Positions 1-8,428 of a stretch of DNA of 64,000 bases are shown here, in pieces. Position 1 is the stretch's first letter, and each line of letters opens with the position of its first letter. This DNA comes from Effrenium voratum. Taxonomy: Eukaryota; Sar; Dinophyceae; Suessiales; Symbiodiniaceae. Location: contig CAUJNA010001469.1 of assembly GCA_963377175.1 (NCBI GenBank), positions 980,001 through 1,044,000 of the forward strand. The letters run 5' to 3'. Below the pieces are notes generated by a model. It searched no databases and was not told where the DNA came from. It saw only the letters and a list, made by a program, of their open reading frames with translations. The position numbers and the translations under genes were made by a program.

Positions 1-20
1 TTTCATTACTAGAAAAAAAA
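1..20. repeat. Short inverted copy of the TTACTAG element
   Basis: The first 20 bases are an exact reverse complement of 18783-18802, and a close match to part of 419-440. The window therefore opens inside a repeated viral element. I cannot tell whether this is the true end of the virus, because nothing to the left is visible. Confidence 0.6.
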
Positions 21-60
21 ATAACATAAATCTTACAATGTTTTTTATTGTAAGAATTAT

Positions 61-310
61 GGGTTGATTTTGACCCTGCGCCCTATTGAAACCAGTCAAT
101 CGCCCTATTGAAATTAGTCAAGTTTCATCTTAAAACTTGTCAAGTGTCATCTTGAAAGATGTCAAGTTTCATCTGGAAACTTGAAACTTACCAAGTGTCA
201 TCTTGAAACTATCCAAGACCCCTCTTGAAAACAACCAAGATTTCCTTTAAACATAGTCATTTTTCGTCTTGGTTTCAACCAAGTTGATTTTTGCTCTTGG
301 TTTCATCCAA
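61..310. repeat. Degenerate repeats built on AGTCAAGTTTCATCTTGAAA
   Basis: A gene-free stretch of about ten imperfect copies, in both orientations, of a roughly 20-bp unit that combines TCAAGT or CCAAG with TCATCTTGAAA. Copies can be read near 95-130, 135-200, 200-240 and 270-310. Several can pair with neighbours to form hairpins. Such arrays are common near the ends of PLVs and related elements; a role as a terminal or replication region is inference. A 65-residue open frame at 291-488 has no coding character and was not called. Confidence 0.7.
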
Positions 311-420
311 GTGGAGCTGTGTCCATCGTGGGGCAATCCCTCAAACCCAAAATCATTTATATAATATAAATTATATAATAAGTTTCATCGCAGTCTATAC
401 ATCATCTCACCTCATCCATT

Positions 421-484
421 TCATCATTACTAGACAAAAAGAAAACATTACTTTATATAATAAAGTATTATATAAAGTAAGGGG
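421..484. repeat. Left copy of long inverted repeat (hairpin plus TTACTAG)
   Basis: This segment matches the reverse complement of 18737-18803 over about 64 bp with a handful of differences. It contains TTACTAG, an A-rich tract, and a stem formed by TTTATATAATA and TATTATATAAA around a short loop. A third, more diverged copy is at 19462-19520, in the same orientation as the right copy. It is either part of inverted repeats near the two ends of the virus or a recurrent transcription-end hairpin. Confidence 0.7.
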
Positions 485-490
485 TTAGTT

Positions 491-670
491 TTCAACATAT
501 CCGGTGTTGAAATCAGCCTTTTGTGTGTTTTATATCCAGCCTTGATTTCCAGCATGGATATACCCATATCTAAAGCCTATATCCAACCTTGATATCCAGC
601 ATGGATATGCCACTAAAATGATGTAAACATGCCTTATATCTAGTGTGTATATCCAGTGCCTATATCCATT
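491..670. repeat. ATATCCA / GGATAT palindromic repeat cluster
   Basis: At least seven copies of TATATCCA or its complement TGGATAT occur in 180 bp, including two closely similar 30-bp units (about 530-560 and 580-610) that each hold CCAGCATGGATAT. Adjacent copies are self-complementary and could form cruciforms. No coding frame is visible. Confidence 0.65.
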
Positions 671-685
671 GCCAAACCCAAATCC

Positions 686-1298
686 TTAATCCGCCAAACT
701 CATCAACATCTCACACATTAACTCGCTAGGGATTTTATATAAATCTTCCTGTTTATGTTTTACATAATCCTCACCCCACATGTCCTTTGTGCCTGATGGC
801 AGACGCTGCGCAGTTTCAATATGTTTATTATTCCTGATTTTGCCACAATCCCTTTTACACAAATCTCTAGGTTTCCAATTAATAATGTTATTCCAGAGCC
901 TAGTGCGTTTTCTATAATTCAAACCGTATTTACAATAATCAACATCCTTAAATTTAAACTCATTCATAAACTCGACTTTTTAATAATCCGGTTTGTGGAT
1001 TTTCAATTACATAATATTTTGGATTGAAATATTTAATAATTTCAATGGTTTTTAATACAATACTATTAGCATATTCAATGTTTCTTATTCCTGTCGTTTT
1101 TGCTCTGCTGTATTCGGTGCATGGGGGGCTACTCCAAATAAAATCAAAATGGTTTCTGTCAAACTGTTTGTAATCCCATTCTAAAATATCAGTATTTATA
1201 TCAGCATTTGTCAAATCTAATGAAATAACATTGAAACCTAATGACTTCGCAATCGTTCCAACTGAGCCTGTGCCAGAAAATAATTCTATTAAGTTCAT
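686..1298 (-). pseudogene. C5 cytosine DNA methyltransferase, split by a frameshift
   Basis: Two overlapping frames (960-1298 and 686-967) together read as one small DNA cytosine-5 methyltransferase of about 200 residues. The first half has the SAM-binding loop LFSGTGSVG, the catalytic Cys motif SPPCTEYS and the ENP motif (IENPQTG). The second half continues with DVDYCKYG, YRKRTRLW and the late motif QRLPSGTK expected near the C terminus. The frame changes at an A5 run near 978-986 on the plus strand, so one base is extra or missing. Viral enzymes of this type may protect virus DNA or mark it; without a visible restriction partner the role is open. The frameshift is either real decay or a sequencing error in a homopolymer. 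Confidence 0.85.
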
Positions 1299-1319
1299 AT
1301 TATTAGAATTATCTAGATT

Positions 1320-1664
1320 TTAATTTTCAACAATTACATATTTACCATCATCACCCTTAATTAGTTTATAATATTCTAATGTTTGTTCTTTTGGACTTTT
1401 GATTTGTCCCTTATTTAACATATCACAGTATTTTTTACGCTTAGTATCATAATCACCGCTAGGTCTGCCTATCCCTTTCTTTTCAAAAATATTATTCATC
1501 TTCTCCTTCTCTTCATTGCTGTTTTTTGGTTCGCGTTCAACTGCTTTGACATCTAACTTTTCATCAATGGTTTTAACAATTTCTGACAACGCTTTAACAT
1601 TTTTACTAATAATTATAAGCTTTTTCATCAAATCGTTCATAGTGAAATTGTCAGCTTCAGACAT
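1320..1664 (-). CDS. Hypothetical viral protein, 114 aa, with GRPSG motif
   Basis: An intact frame starting at the first ATG, 21 bp upstream of the methyltransferase in the same direction. The N-terminal half is predicted helical and rich in Lys and Glu (residues 1-65). The middle holds GIGRPSGDYDTKRKKY, a short basic stretch with an AT-hook-like GRP core, and the C terminus is mixed. I do not recognise the family. A DNA-binding role would suit the GRP motif but is only inference. AT-rich codon use matches the other viral genes. Confidence 0.6.
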   Translation of the reverse strand: MSEADNFTMNDLMKKLIIISKNVKALSEIVKTIDEKLDVKAVEREPKNSNEEKEKMNNIFEKKGIGRPSGDYDTKRKKYCDMLNKGQIKSPKEQTLEYYKLIKGDDGKYVIVEN

Positions 1665-1771
1665 TATATATTTATTTATATAATTATTTATTCAAATATA
1701 TGTTTAAATATATATTTATTTATAAAATTGATTTAATGTAAAATCTAGTCTTTATATATATCATTTTTTCA

Positions 1772-2038
1772 TCATTCTTTCTCAGGTGTAAATAACCTAC
1801 CAAATCCACTTTTGAAGTTTTCTACCCAACTTTCTTCAACTGTGCTTCCGTCGGCATCTTTCTTTTTTGCTGTATGTACTGTATGCATGTTTCTACCACA
1901 TGAACACGGCCAACATTTAACTTTAACATGTTCTTTATCTAATTCTAATTCATTTAATGGTTTAATTGTTTGACCGCATTTATCGCATTTGACGCATTCA
2001 ATCTCTTTTTGTTTCTCTTGCTTCTTCTTTGGAGGCAT
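1772..2038 (-). CDS. Small zinc-ribbon protein, 88 aa
   Basis: The N terminus is lysine-rich (MPPKKKQEKQK). Residues about 15-50 contain two cysteine pairs: CVKCDKCGQ and CWPCSCGRN, a plausible zinc ribbon. The rest is acidic and ends in LFTPEKE. It lies in the minus-strand cluster with the methyltransferase and the 114-residue protein, so co-transcription is likely. Small zinc-ribbon proteins are common in PLVs and virophages and may act in transcription or DNA binding; nothing in the sequence settles which. Confidence 0.65.
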   Translation of the reverse strand: MPPKKKQEKQKEIECVKCDKCGQTIKPLNELELDKEHVKVKCWPCSCGRNMHTVHTAKKKDADGSTVEESWVENFKSGFGRLFTPEKE

Positions 2039-2204
2039 TTATATTAATATATATTTTTTTTTGTTTGATATATTGAATTCCTAACTTAATTAATTCTAAT
2101 GAATAATAACATAATTTCTTACATTTACTATCAGTTATTACAACTTGTTCTACTTTCTCTACCTCATCTATTATATTAATATAATCGGAATAACTTCTAT
2201 TCAT
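1998..2204 (-). CDS. Hypothetical small protein, 68 aa or shorter
   Basis: An open frame immediately upstream of the zinc-ribbon gene. Residues 1-50 look protein-like (acidic start, then SKCKKLCYYSLELIKLGIQY), but the last 13 residues are only the out-of-frame reading of the next gene's lysine-rich start. The overlap of 41 bp suggests that the true end is earlier or that a frameshift occurs near 2040-2060. No recognised family. Confidence 0.4.
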   Translation of the reverse strand: MNRSYSDYINIIDEVEKVEQVVITDSKCKKLCYYSLELIKLGIQYIKQKKIYININASKEEARETKRD

Positions 2205-2208
2205 ATTA

Positions 2209-2246
2209 AATAATAAGATAAATTATTATAAATTAATCTTATTATT
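2209..2246. promoter_or_regulatory. Perfect 11-bp hairpin in the divergent intergenic region
   Basis: AATAATAAGAT at 2209-2219 and its exact complement at 2236-2246 flank a 16-base loop. It lies in the 252-bp gap (2205-2456) between the minus-strand small-gene cluster and the plus-strand ATPase gene. The rest of the gap shows no coding frame, only a GATACATC/ATCTTG-type short repeat near 2370-2410. The hairpin may terminate transcription or separate divergent promoters. Confidence 0.5.
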
Positions 2247-2456
2247 AGAATATTCGGGGCTCAGCAATGGGGCTTTCTTCGCACTGGACAACACAAGCGA
2301 GGTTCAAACTAATTCAAACTAATTATCTTCAATGCTTATTGATTGAAGCAATGGAAAGACTGTTCCATTTCAAGATACATCCCCTAAATCGTATCTTGAA
2401 AAGATGTTCCATTTAATATTAATTACAAGTTAATTTTTAAATATAATTTTCTAAAT

Positions 2457-3230
2457 ATGTTTAATATTAACTATATGACTGATGTTCCAATAATAAAACC
2501 AATAAATATAACTGATTACGAGTTCAAGCAATCCAAATATGAGCACGTGCCAAAATTACCATTTAGAAGTATTATAGTGGCTTCTTCGACAGGCGGTAAG
2601 ACTGTCCTTATTCAAAATTTGATATTGAATGTTTATAGAAATTCATTTGCAAGAATATTTATATTTTCACCAAGCGTCCATAACGACCCTACACTTACAG
2701 ACGTAAAGAAATATATTAGGGATGAACTACATGTAGATGATGAAAAAGAACAAATTTATTTTGACAATTACAATCCAATTGATTTAGAAAATGTAATTGA
2801 AAGACAGAAGAAAATTATTAATTATATGAAATCTAAAAAGATAAAGAAACTGCATTCAATATTAATCGTGATAGACGATTTTAGTGATGACCCCAAGTTT
2901 TTAAGATATTCTAAAATACTACACGGTTTATTTACAAGAGGTAGGCACGACGCAATCAATGTTATTTGCTCCTTACAAAAATATAAATCAATTGCAAATA
3001 TAATTCGTGTTAATGCTTCTTCGCTATACATTTTCAGACTAAAACACATTACAGAACTAATGAGTTTCATTGAAGAAAACGCAGCGATAGTGGATAAATA
3101 CAAACTGTTAGACATGTATCATACGGCAATAAATAATTCTCCGTATTCATTCTTTTATGTTAATTTGAAGTCTAAAGATGTCAATCATATGTTCTACATT
3201 AATTTTGAACAACGATTTACAGTTAAATAA
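2457..3230 (+). CDS. FtsK/HerA-type genome-packaging ATPase
   Basis: An intact 257-residue protein of the usual length for PLV and virophage packaging ATPases (A32-like). The Walker A loop is ASSTGGKT (residues 42-49), with the canonical first glycine replaced by alanine. Walker B is ILIVIDDF (about 135-142). A later arginine-rich stretch LFTRGRHDAINVICSLQKYK gives the region expected for the HerA sensor and arginine finger. The family pumps double-stranded DNA into the preformed capsid, acting with the capsid proteins encoded to the right. The start ATG follows a 250-bp AT-rich gap. It is one of the few undamaged genes of the element. Assignment to the family is confident. Confidence 0.9.
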   Translation: MFNINYMTDVPIIKPINITDYEFKQSKYEHVPKLPFRSIIVASSTGGKTVLIQNLILNVYRNSFARIFIFSPSVHNDPTLTDVKKYIRDELHVDDEKEQIYFDNYNPIDLENVIERQKKIINYMKSKKIKKLHSILIVIDDFSDDPKFLRYSKILHGLFTRGRHDAINVICSLQKYKSIANIIRVNASSLYIFRLKHITELMSFIEENAAIVDKYKLLDMYHTAINNSPYSFFYVNLKSKDVNHMFYINFEQRFTVK

Positions 3231-3262
3231 TGATTTATTATAATACTTAATAGGACTTTATA

Positions 3263-3761
3263 ATGCCTAGAAAAGAAATAGATTATTCAAATACTCATTT
3301 CTATAAAATAGTATGTAAGGATTTAAGCATCAAAGACTGCTATGTTGGACACACTACAAACTTCAAAAATAGAAAGTCTGCACATAAAACAAGTCATTAT
3401 AATTCATTAGGTAAAGCATATAACAATCATTTGAACAATAAATATCTTTACAGGTTTATTAGTGAAAATGGAGGATGGGACAACTGGGATATGGTTTTAA
3501 TTGAAACTGTTGATTGTCCAAATGCGTTAGAAGCAAGTAAGAAAGAGAATATATTGAACAATTGAAAGCGACATTGAACTGTAAAAACCATTCAGGACTG
3601 AAGAAGATTTAAAGCGATACAAGAAAGAATGGGCAGAGAAACACAAAGAGCGTGTAAAACAAACAAAGCACGAATGGTATGAAGCAAATAGAGAGCATCA
3701 CCTCTCATCAGCCCGGGCGAGACGTGCTACAAAAAAGGCACAAGCGCAATTAGAAGAATAA
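3263..3761 (+). pseudogene. GIY-YIG homing-type endonuclease 1, frameshifted
   Basis: The first frame (3263-3565) encodes a GIY-YIG-like domain start (THFYKIVCKDLSI, CYVGHTTNFKNRKSAHK) and then stops. Shifting frame at about 3545 continues with REYIEQLKATLNC, and a second shift near 3600 continues with EDLKRYKKEWAEKHKERVK to a stop at 3759-3761. Such a basic, helical C-terminal tail is typical of these nucleases in large DNA viruses and PLVs. Two frame breaks mean the gene cannot make a full protein as shown. It lies 32 bp after the ATPase gene on the same strand. Confidence 0.8.
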
Positions 3762-3831
3762 GTTACTGAAAATTAATAATATTAATGTATGTTAATATTA
3801 TCAATTTAGAATAAAGAATAGCTACATAAAT

Positions 3832-4763
3832 TTAAGGCAGGAAATTTATAACTTTTTTACATTCATTAACTTTTTCTAATTTATTTATTATTGCTTTCAA
3901 TGAATTTATTTGTAGAATATCAATTCTTGACATTTCACTTATCGTATTTACATCTATATATTTTATTACTTTAATAGCCTCTTCATCATCAATTTCTACC
4001 TTCTTCTTCGTCTTCAGTTGGTGCTGGTATTTCTGTTGGACTTTCAGATGAAGAACTATGAACAGTAATAGGTGGAGAACTATGAACACTAATAGCTTCA
4101 TTTGATGAATTGCTACTGCTACCTTGTGCATTTCCTGCTGTTATCTGATTAACTAAATCTGCAATATTTATTGTTGTTGCAATTGTGCTGTGAGACAAGT
4201 TTAATATTATATCTGCTACTGTAGCTCCGTTGTGTAGCATTATTTCTATCATTTTTGTCAGTTTGAACTTCTTTTCTTCTTCGTCGCTGTCCTCCTCGTC
4301 TGGTGGTTTCTTTGGCGGTGGTTCTGGTGGTTTGTTGTTGTCAAGCATTTCAGTAAAGGCTGACGCCATTGCGTCGCGTTGGTTTTTCAATGTTTGTGTT
4401 GCCTGTGTTCTTGTTGGCTCATTTCTCTTGTATGTGTTGTGCCAAAAGTTTTTAAGCATTTTTTAAACATATTGTCTTGGTTTTCCTTTACCTTAAACGC
4501 TTCAAATGGCATATTTAATTGTTGGTCTGCATCATTATATAACTTTTCTTGGGTCTCTCTGGTTGCTGTAGCAATAGTATCTGTGTTGGTTGCAATGTCA
4601 ATAAATTCACTCGGTATGCCCTTTTTCATCAATTTCGGTGGTTGTATTGTTGTTGAAGTGTTTGGTTTTGTTAGGTTATGTATTGAAAAACTGTCGTCAT
4701 CATCATATTTATTATTGAATTTCTGCTTCTTCTTTTTCAGTTTTTTTTAGTTAATATTATCAT
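3832..4763 (-). pseudogene. Low-complexity acidic viral protein in four frame pieces
   Basis: Four adjoining minus-strand frame segments read as one protein of about 300 residues. A start ATG at 4763 runs into an A8 tract (4741-4748) where the frame slips. It continues through IPSEFIDIATNTDTIATATRE, slips again at an A6 run near 4461-4466 into NFWHNTYKRNEPTRTQ, and a third time near 4000 into EIDDEEAIKVIKYIDVN. The middle is rich in Pro, Glu, Asp and Ser (PPEPPPKKPPDEED; SSSNSSNE). I do not recognise a family. Its place upstream of the capsid cluster fits a virion or scaffold protein, but this is inference. All three breaks are single-base slips, two in homopolymers. Confidence 0.6.
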
Positions 4764-4829
4764 TATTATTATTATTTACATTTTTATTTCCTACCTTTGC
4801 CCTTAAAACTTGTACTGAGTTCTTCTATT

Positions 4830-5591
4830 CTACCTTTGCCTAAATTTATTATTATCTAGTGTTGTTTTAAATAATGGTGTCATTGGCAATGGTGGTGGTT
4901 GTTGGGTTGTTGAACTTGATGCTCCTGTTGCTTGTTGAACTGGTGTCGCGTCAAAATTGTCATCTACTGCTTGAGGTGATTGTTCAACATCTTCTACGCG
5001 TATTGTTTGCTGGTCGTCTGCTACTGCTCTACCTGCTGGCGCTTGTCGTGGTTCTGTTGGTGCTGATTGTCTGTTTGCCACCATTTTATGAAATAATGGC
5101 CCGCCCATCTCTCTTAAATTTGATGCCATCGCTCTGCCTACTTCTTCCGCTTTCTGCTTTGTTGCAATTGCTATATCTTGTAGTTGTGTATCTACCATTC
5201 CCTCGTGTTGTCTTGTTGTTTGTAGCGGTGTTGAAAAATCATATTCGTCTGCTATTGCTTGGTCGTTTGTATGCTGTGGTGTATCTGTATCCATCTTATG
5301 ATCTGCATATGTGTGTCCGTTTCTGTGTGCTTCCCGTCTCATCATTATCTCTCTCATTTGCCTGTCTAATATTCTCATTTGTTGGTCTTTCAATAATTCT
5401 AAATGGTCGCTCCCGTCAAAAAAACTACCTTGAGGACTTGCTTTAAAAAATGTAGCGTCTCTATTAGGTAGTTTTCCTGTTAATTGTTCGTTCTCGTCTA
5501 TTAAATTAGCGATTTCTTCATAAGTAGGTCGTCGTTTCAATCCAAATTTTGCATATGGGTTTATTAATTCTAAACTTGCTGTAGTTGCCAT
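4830..5591 (-). CDS. Hypothetical capsid-cluster protein, 253 aa
   Basis: An intact frame starting MATTASLELINPYAKFG. Residues 15-110 are ordered-looking (YEEIANLIDENEQLTGKLP; GSFFDGSDHLELLKDQQMR) with a likely helix rich in Met and Arg. Residues 150-250 are low complexity, rich in Gln, Ala, Pro and Thr. It lies between the broken acidic protein and the 119-residue gene, all reading toward the left and downstream of the major capsid gene. A minor virion protein is a reasonable guess from place only. The opposite strand has a 190-residue frame that is a shadow of this gene. Confidence 0.65.
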   Translation of the reverse strand: MATTASLELINPYAKFGLKRRPTYEEIANLIDENEQLTGKLPNRDATFFKASPQGSFFDGSDHLELLKDQQMRILDRQMREIMMRREAHRNGHTYADHKMDTDTPQHTNDQAIADEYDFSTPLQTTRQHEGMVDTQLQDIAIATKQKAEEVGRAMASNLREMGGPLFHKMVANRQSAPTEPRQAPAGRAVADDQQTIRVEDVEQSPQAVDDNFDATPVQQATGASSSTTQQPPPLPMTPLFKTTLDNNKFRQR

Positions 5592-5609
5592 ATTGATATA
5601 ATATTAATT

Positions 5610-5700
5610 AGAAAATATTGTTAATAATATTTTTGTGAAAAATATTATTAATAATAAGATGTTATTGTTAATAATATGTTTGAAAAATATTATTAATCTA
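5610..5700. promoter_or_regulatory. Two tandem AT hairpins
   Basis: The gap between two minus-strand genes contains GTTAATAATATTTTT followed by its complement AAAATATTATTAAT, then a second, similar pair about 40 bp on. Each could form a stem of 12-14 bp. The likely role is termination for the gene at 5713-6072 and/or a promoter for the 253-residue gene. Confidence 0.45.
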
Positions 5701-5712
5701 TATCAATATATT

Positions 5713-6072
5713 TTAAGTAAATATTAACTTTTTTGTCTCTTCATACCATTTATTTAAATGTTCTTTTGTTGCATGTGGTAAGTTAGGACGATATAATTCG
5801 CCCATCATTCTATCCAGCTCATTTGCATAGTTTGCTCTCTTGTTTCCTTTGTCAATCTTTTTCCTTAATGCTACTGATGCTTCTTGTGAGTTTCTTAACT
5901 TCATTTGTTCGTGTAGGTGCTCTAAATATTTTGTATCTTTCATATCAAATGGACTATATTTAATTTGCGAGGATTGTAAGAATATCTTACCTTTATTTTT
6001 TAAGTTATTTCGTTTATGAAATTTATACATTATATATTTATCATAGATTTTAATTTTAATCATATAATACAC
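5713..6072 (-). CDS. Hypothetical basic protein, up to 119 aa
   Basis: An intact frame that overlaps the 3' end of the capsid gene by 17 bp if the first ATG is used. A start at 6030 (MYKFHKRNNLKNKG) or at the later Met before KDTKYLEHLHEQMK would avoid the overlap. The C-terminal half is helical and charged (RKKIDKGNKRANYANELDRM) and ends KWYEETKKLIFT. The family is not recognised. Its position directly after the major capsid gene suggests a virion-related role. Confidence 0.6.
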   Translation of the reverse strand: MYYMIKIKIYDKYIMYKFHKRNNLKNKGKIFLQSSQIKYSPFDMKDTKYLEHLHEQMKLRNSQEASVALRKKIDKGNKRANYANELDRMMGELYRPNLPHATKEHLNKWYEETKKLIFT

Positions 6073-7598
6073 TACCCGACTCTCTTAATTCCAGAACAGA
6101 CTCCGAAATCATATGCACAACTAATTCTCGCACATCTTCATCGGTTGTGAATGACTTGTTTGACCCTTTCAATTTAAAAACGAGTAAGCCCCCCATTTTG
6201 GTATTAGAACCTGTGAAATTGGTATCTGGCATTTTCTCAAAGGATACACCAATAACAAATTTATCTTCTCTAAACCGCTTGTAGGAAATACTAAAGGCAT
6301 CTTGGTCAGGGTTCAAATAGTGTAATGCTCGTTTTAAATAATATGCGGTTTCTGCCATTGATTGACATTCAAACTCTGGATATTTCTTATTATTAATTTG
6401 TAATTGCCAAGTCAAATCTAATTCAGGATTTTGAAAGCCCTTACCGCGGAATCGCTCACGACCAGCACCATCAGGGTCAGCACCATCAAAAATGCGTGAG
6501 TTAATCATAGGATTGTAAAAGTAATTCCATCGTTTGTAAATGTAGTTGTCATGTCTGTAGTAGTCGGCATTGTCAGCATCTACATCTGCTCTTGGTGGGG
6601 GATACAGAGTAATGAAACAACCATTTAACTTAGAAGCGGATTTAACAATATTCATATTAATTTCAGTTCCTGCCGCGTTGAATGATTGTGTCATAGTGTG
6701 ATACATCGGAAAAACTAATTTCAAACTTTGACCCTCTAACAAATGTTTCACTATATTATCATTGACAGTGTTGTCCAATTGAATTACCTCGCCAGTTGTG
6801 AAATAATAACCATTCGCATCAATATGAACATTGTCATCGGTTTTAGTAAATGGTGCAATAACTGGTGCATGTTCGTCTGATACAATTGTAAATTCCAATT
6901 CAAGGGGAGTATAACGAAGAGGTAAATAATAATTGCTTTCTAACAGTCCGCATACTGGTTTATGTCCTAATCGAATATAACCATTAGCGCCTGGAATTCC
7001 TGCAACTGAATGGCGAGTATATCGTGCTGTTAAATCTCCCCAATTGTTATGGTCTCTCGCTGTTGGATATGTTGTTGCTGTAGCGCCCGCAGTACCGGGA
7101 TTTCTTCGTTTATTAACATCTAACATTTCTGCTAATCCAGTAGCATATGTATGTCGCCAGTCATCATCCCAACGAGGATTAGCGCCACCTTCTAAATCGT
7201 CCATATCTCTGGCATCTTGACTTTTGAAGAAGTTATACAATTCACAAATGTCTATTGTATTCAATAATATCTTGAACTTGTTGTCCGCCTACTGTGCATC
7301 TATAACGACTGAAGAAGGATGACAAAATACCTAACGGGCGTAAAAAATGGCTTCGTGTTCCGTCGGTGTTTTGAAGATTAGCAAATAAACGAATACTAGA
7401 TAAATCAATAAATGTATTATCTTCACCTGTAATATGAAACCTAATTTGTTTATTACCTGCTTTCGGGTTATAGACATTGCTACCCGATGGAAAATAATTA
7501 ACGTGTCGTCGGTCTGTGATGTATTGTGCTGTTTCGGGAAGTCCAAAATTTAACGAGTTAATCATTGTAGTGTCACTTTCTGCAATTATATTATCCAT
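6056..7598 (-). pseudogene. Major capsid protein (double jelly-roll), split by a frameshift
   Basis: Two frames together give a capsid protein of about 510 residues, the usual size for PLVs. The N-terminal part (7242-7598) includes ETAQYITDRRHVNYFPSGS, FIDLSSIRLFANLQN and YRCTVGGQQVQDIIEYN. The C-terminal part (6056-7264) resumes at CELYNFFKSQDARDMDD and runs through both jelly rolls to VVHMISESVLELRESGS. The phrase QDIIEYN followed by ELYN and a YNxFKS-like stretch is characteristic of the virophage/PLV capsid. The frame changes between about 7244 and 7252, not in a homopolymer. Either the copy is dead, or an extra base is a sequencing error, or frameshifting is used. The gene reads toward the left from the central gap. 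Confidence 0.88.
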
Positions 7599-7671
7599 TA
7601 CTTATATATGATAAACTTAGATTTTATTCTATTTTTTGATATTTTTCTTATGTGGAAGCATTGTAGTAGAA

Positions 7672-7845
7672 TTATTTGAAGTTGTATTTTTTATAGTATT
7701 TATTAAATAATTGTTTTTTTGTATCAACTATATCTTTTATAGTATCATAATCTAAATTCTTATATTGTTTATCGTATTTTGACGGTTCTTTTGTCAGTTT
7801 CTTCTCTAATGGAATTTTGTTTTGCTTGTCTTTGTTTCTATACAT
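7672..7845 (-). CDS. Very small lysine-rich protein, 57 aa
   Basis: An open frame of 58 codons between the capsid gene and the second GIY-YIG gene. It begins MYRNKDKQNKIPLEKKLTK and ends KKYNFK before TAA. It is very basic and helical. Spacing fits a separate gene (start 34 bp after the GIY-YIG stop, end 73 bp before the capsid start). No family is recognised and chance cannot be excluded in AT-rich DNA. Confidence 0.4.
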   Translation of the reverse strand: MYRNKDKQNKIPLEKKLTKEPSKYDKQYKNLDYDTIKDIVDTKKQLFNKYYKKYNFK

Positions 7846-7879
7846 TATTAATATTATATAGAAATAATATTAAGAATGC

Positions 7880-8407
7880 TTAAAGTTGTTCCATTGCGTT
7901 TAAATGAACTTGTCGCTTCTGATGGCGCGCAAGACTACTTTTACAAATCACCATTCCGCATTCACATTTGACCTTGCCCAACCAGTCTTCGCAATTGTTT
8001 GTATAATATTTCTTTCTGTATTCCTTCAACTCGTCGCTCAATATCGCTCGTCTTTCTTTGTCATATGCGCGTTTCTTCTCAACATTATCCTTACGCCATT
8101 CTTGAAGCGTTCTACCTGCAATTTGTGTGTTTAAAACCGGTTTCAACTCCTGTATGTATTCTCCTTCTCGTTTTCGTAGTTGTTCAATATTATCACACGG
8201 GTATTCTTCTAATAGTTGTATAAAAAACTTATCAATACCAATATCATTCATTTTGCAGTATAATTTGAAATGCTTTGTTTTTTCGTTTTGTGCCGAATAG
8301 CGATGTTTAGCCATTCTATTTGCCAGACTGATGCAACTTGAACCGATGTATAAGTCATCATCAACTGAATTATATATTTTGTAAATTTTGGCCGTGGAAT
8401 ATGTCAT
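7880..8407 (-). CDS. GIY-YIG endonuclease 2 with C-terminal zinc knuckle, intact
   Basis: An intact 175-residue protein. The GIY-YIG core is at residues 5-95: KIYKIYN, DDLYIGSS (the YIG half), then RMAKHRYSAQ with the catalytic-type Arg/His region, and a glutamate in LRKREGEYIQELKP. The C terminus (about 145-170) has CECGMVICKSSLARHQKRQVH, a CxCx4C...H..H pattern likely to bind zinc and DNA. Such proteins act as homing or invasion nucleases and are often gained and lost. Two related genes in this window (3263-3761 and 18173-18736) are broken; this one is not. It sits between the lipase-like and 57-residue genes. Confidence 0.85.
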   Translation of the reverse strand: MTYSTAKIYKIYNSVDDDLYIGSSCISLANRMAKHRYSAQNEKTKHFKLYCKMNDIGIDKFFIQLLEEYPCDNIEQLRKREGEYIQELKPVLNTQIAGRTLQEWRKDNVEKKRAYDKERRAILSDELKEYRKKYYTNNCEDWLGKVKCECGMVICKSSLARHQKRQVHLNAMEQL

Positions 8408-8428
8408 TATCTACCTTATTAAACATAT

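Noticed and set aside
4874..5446. 190-residue plus-strand frame rich in Leu and Val
   Set aside because: It is the antisense of the 253-residue viral gene; its Leu/Val runs come from Gln, Asn and Asp codons on the true strand.
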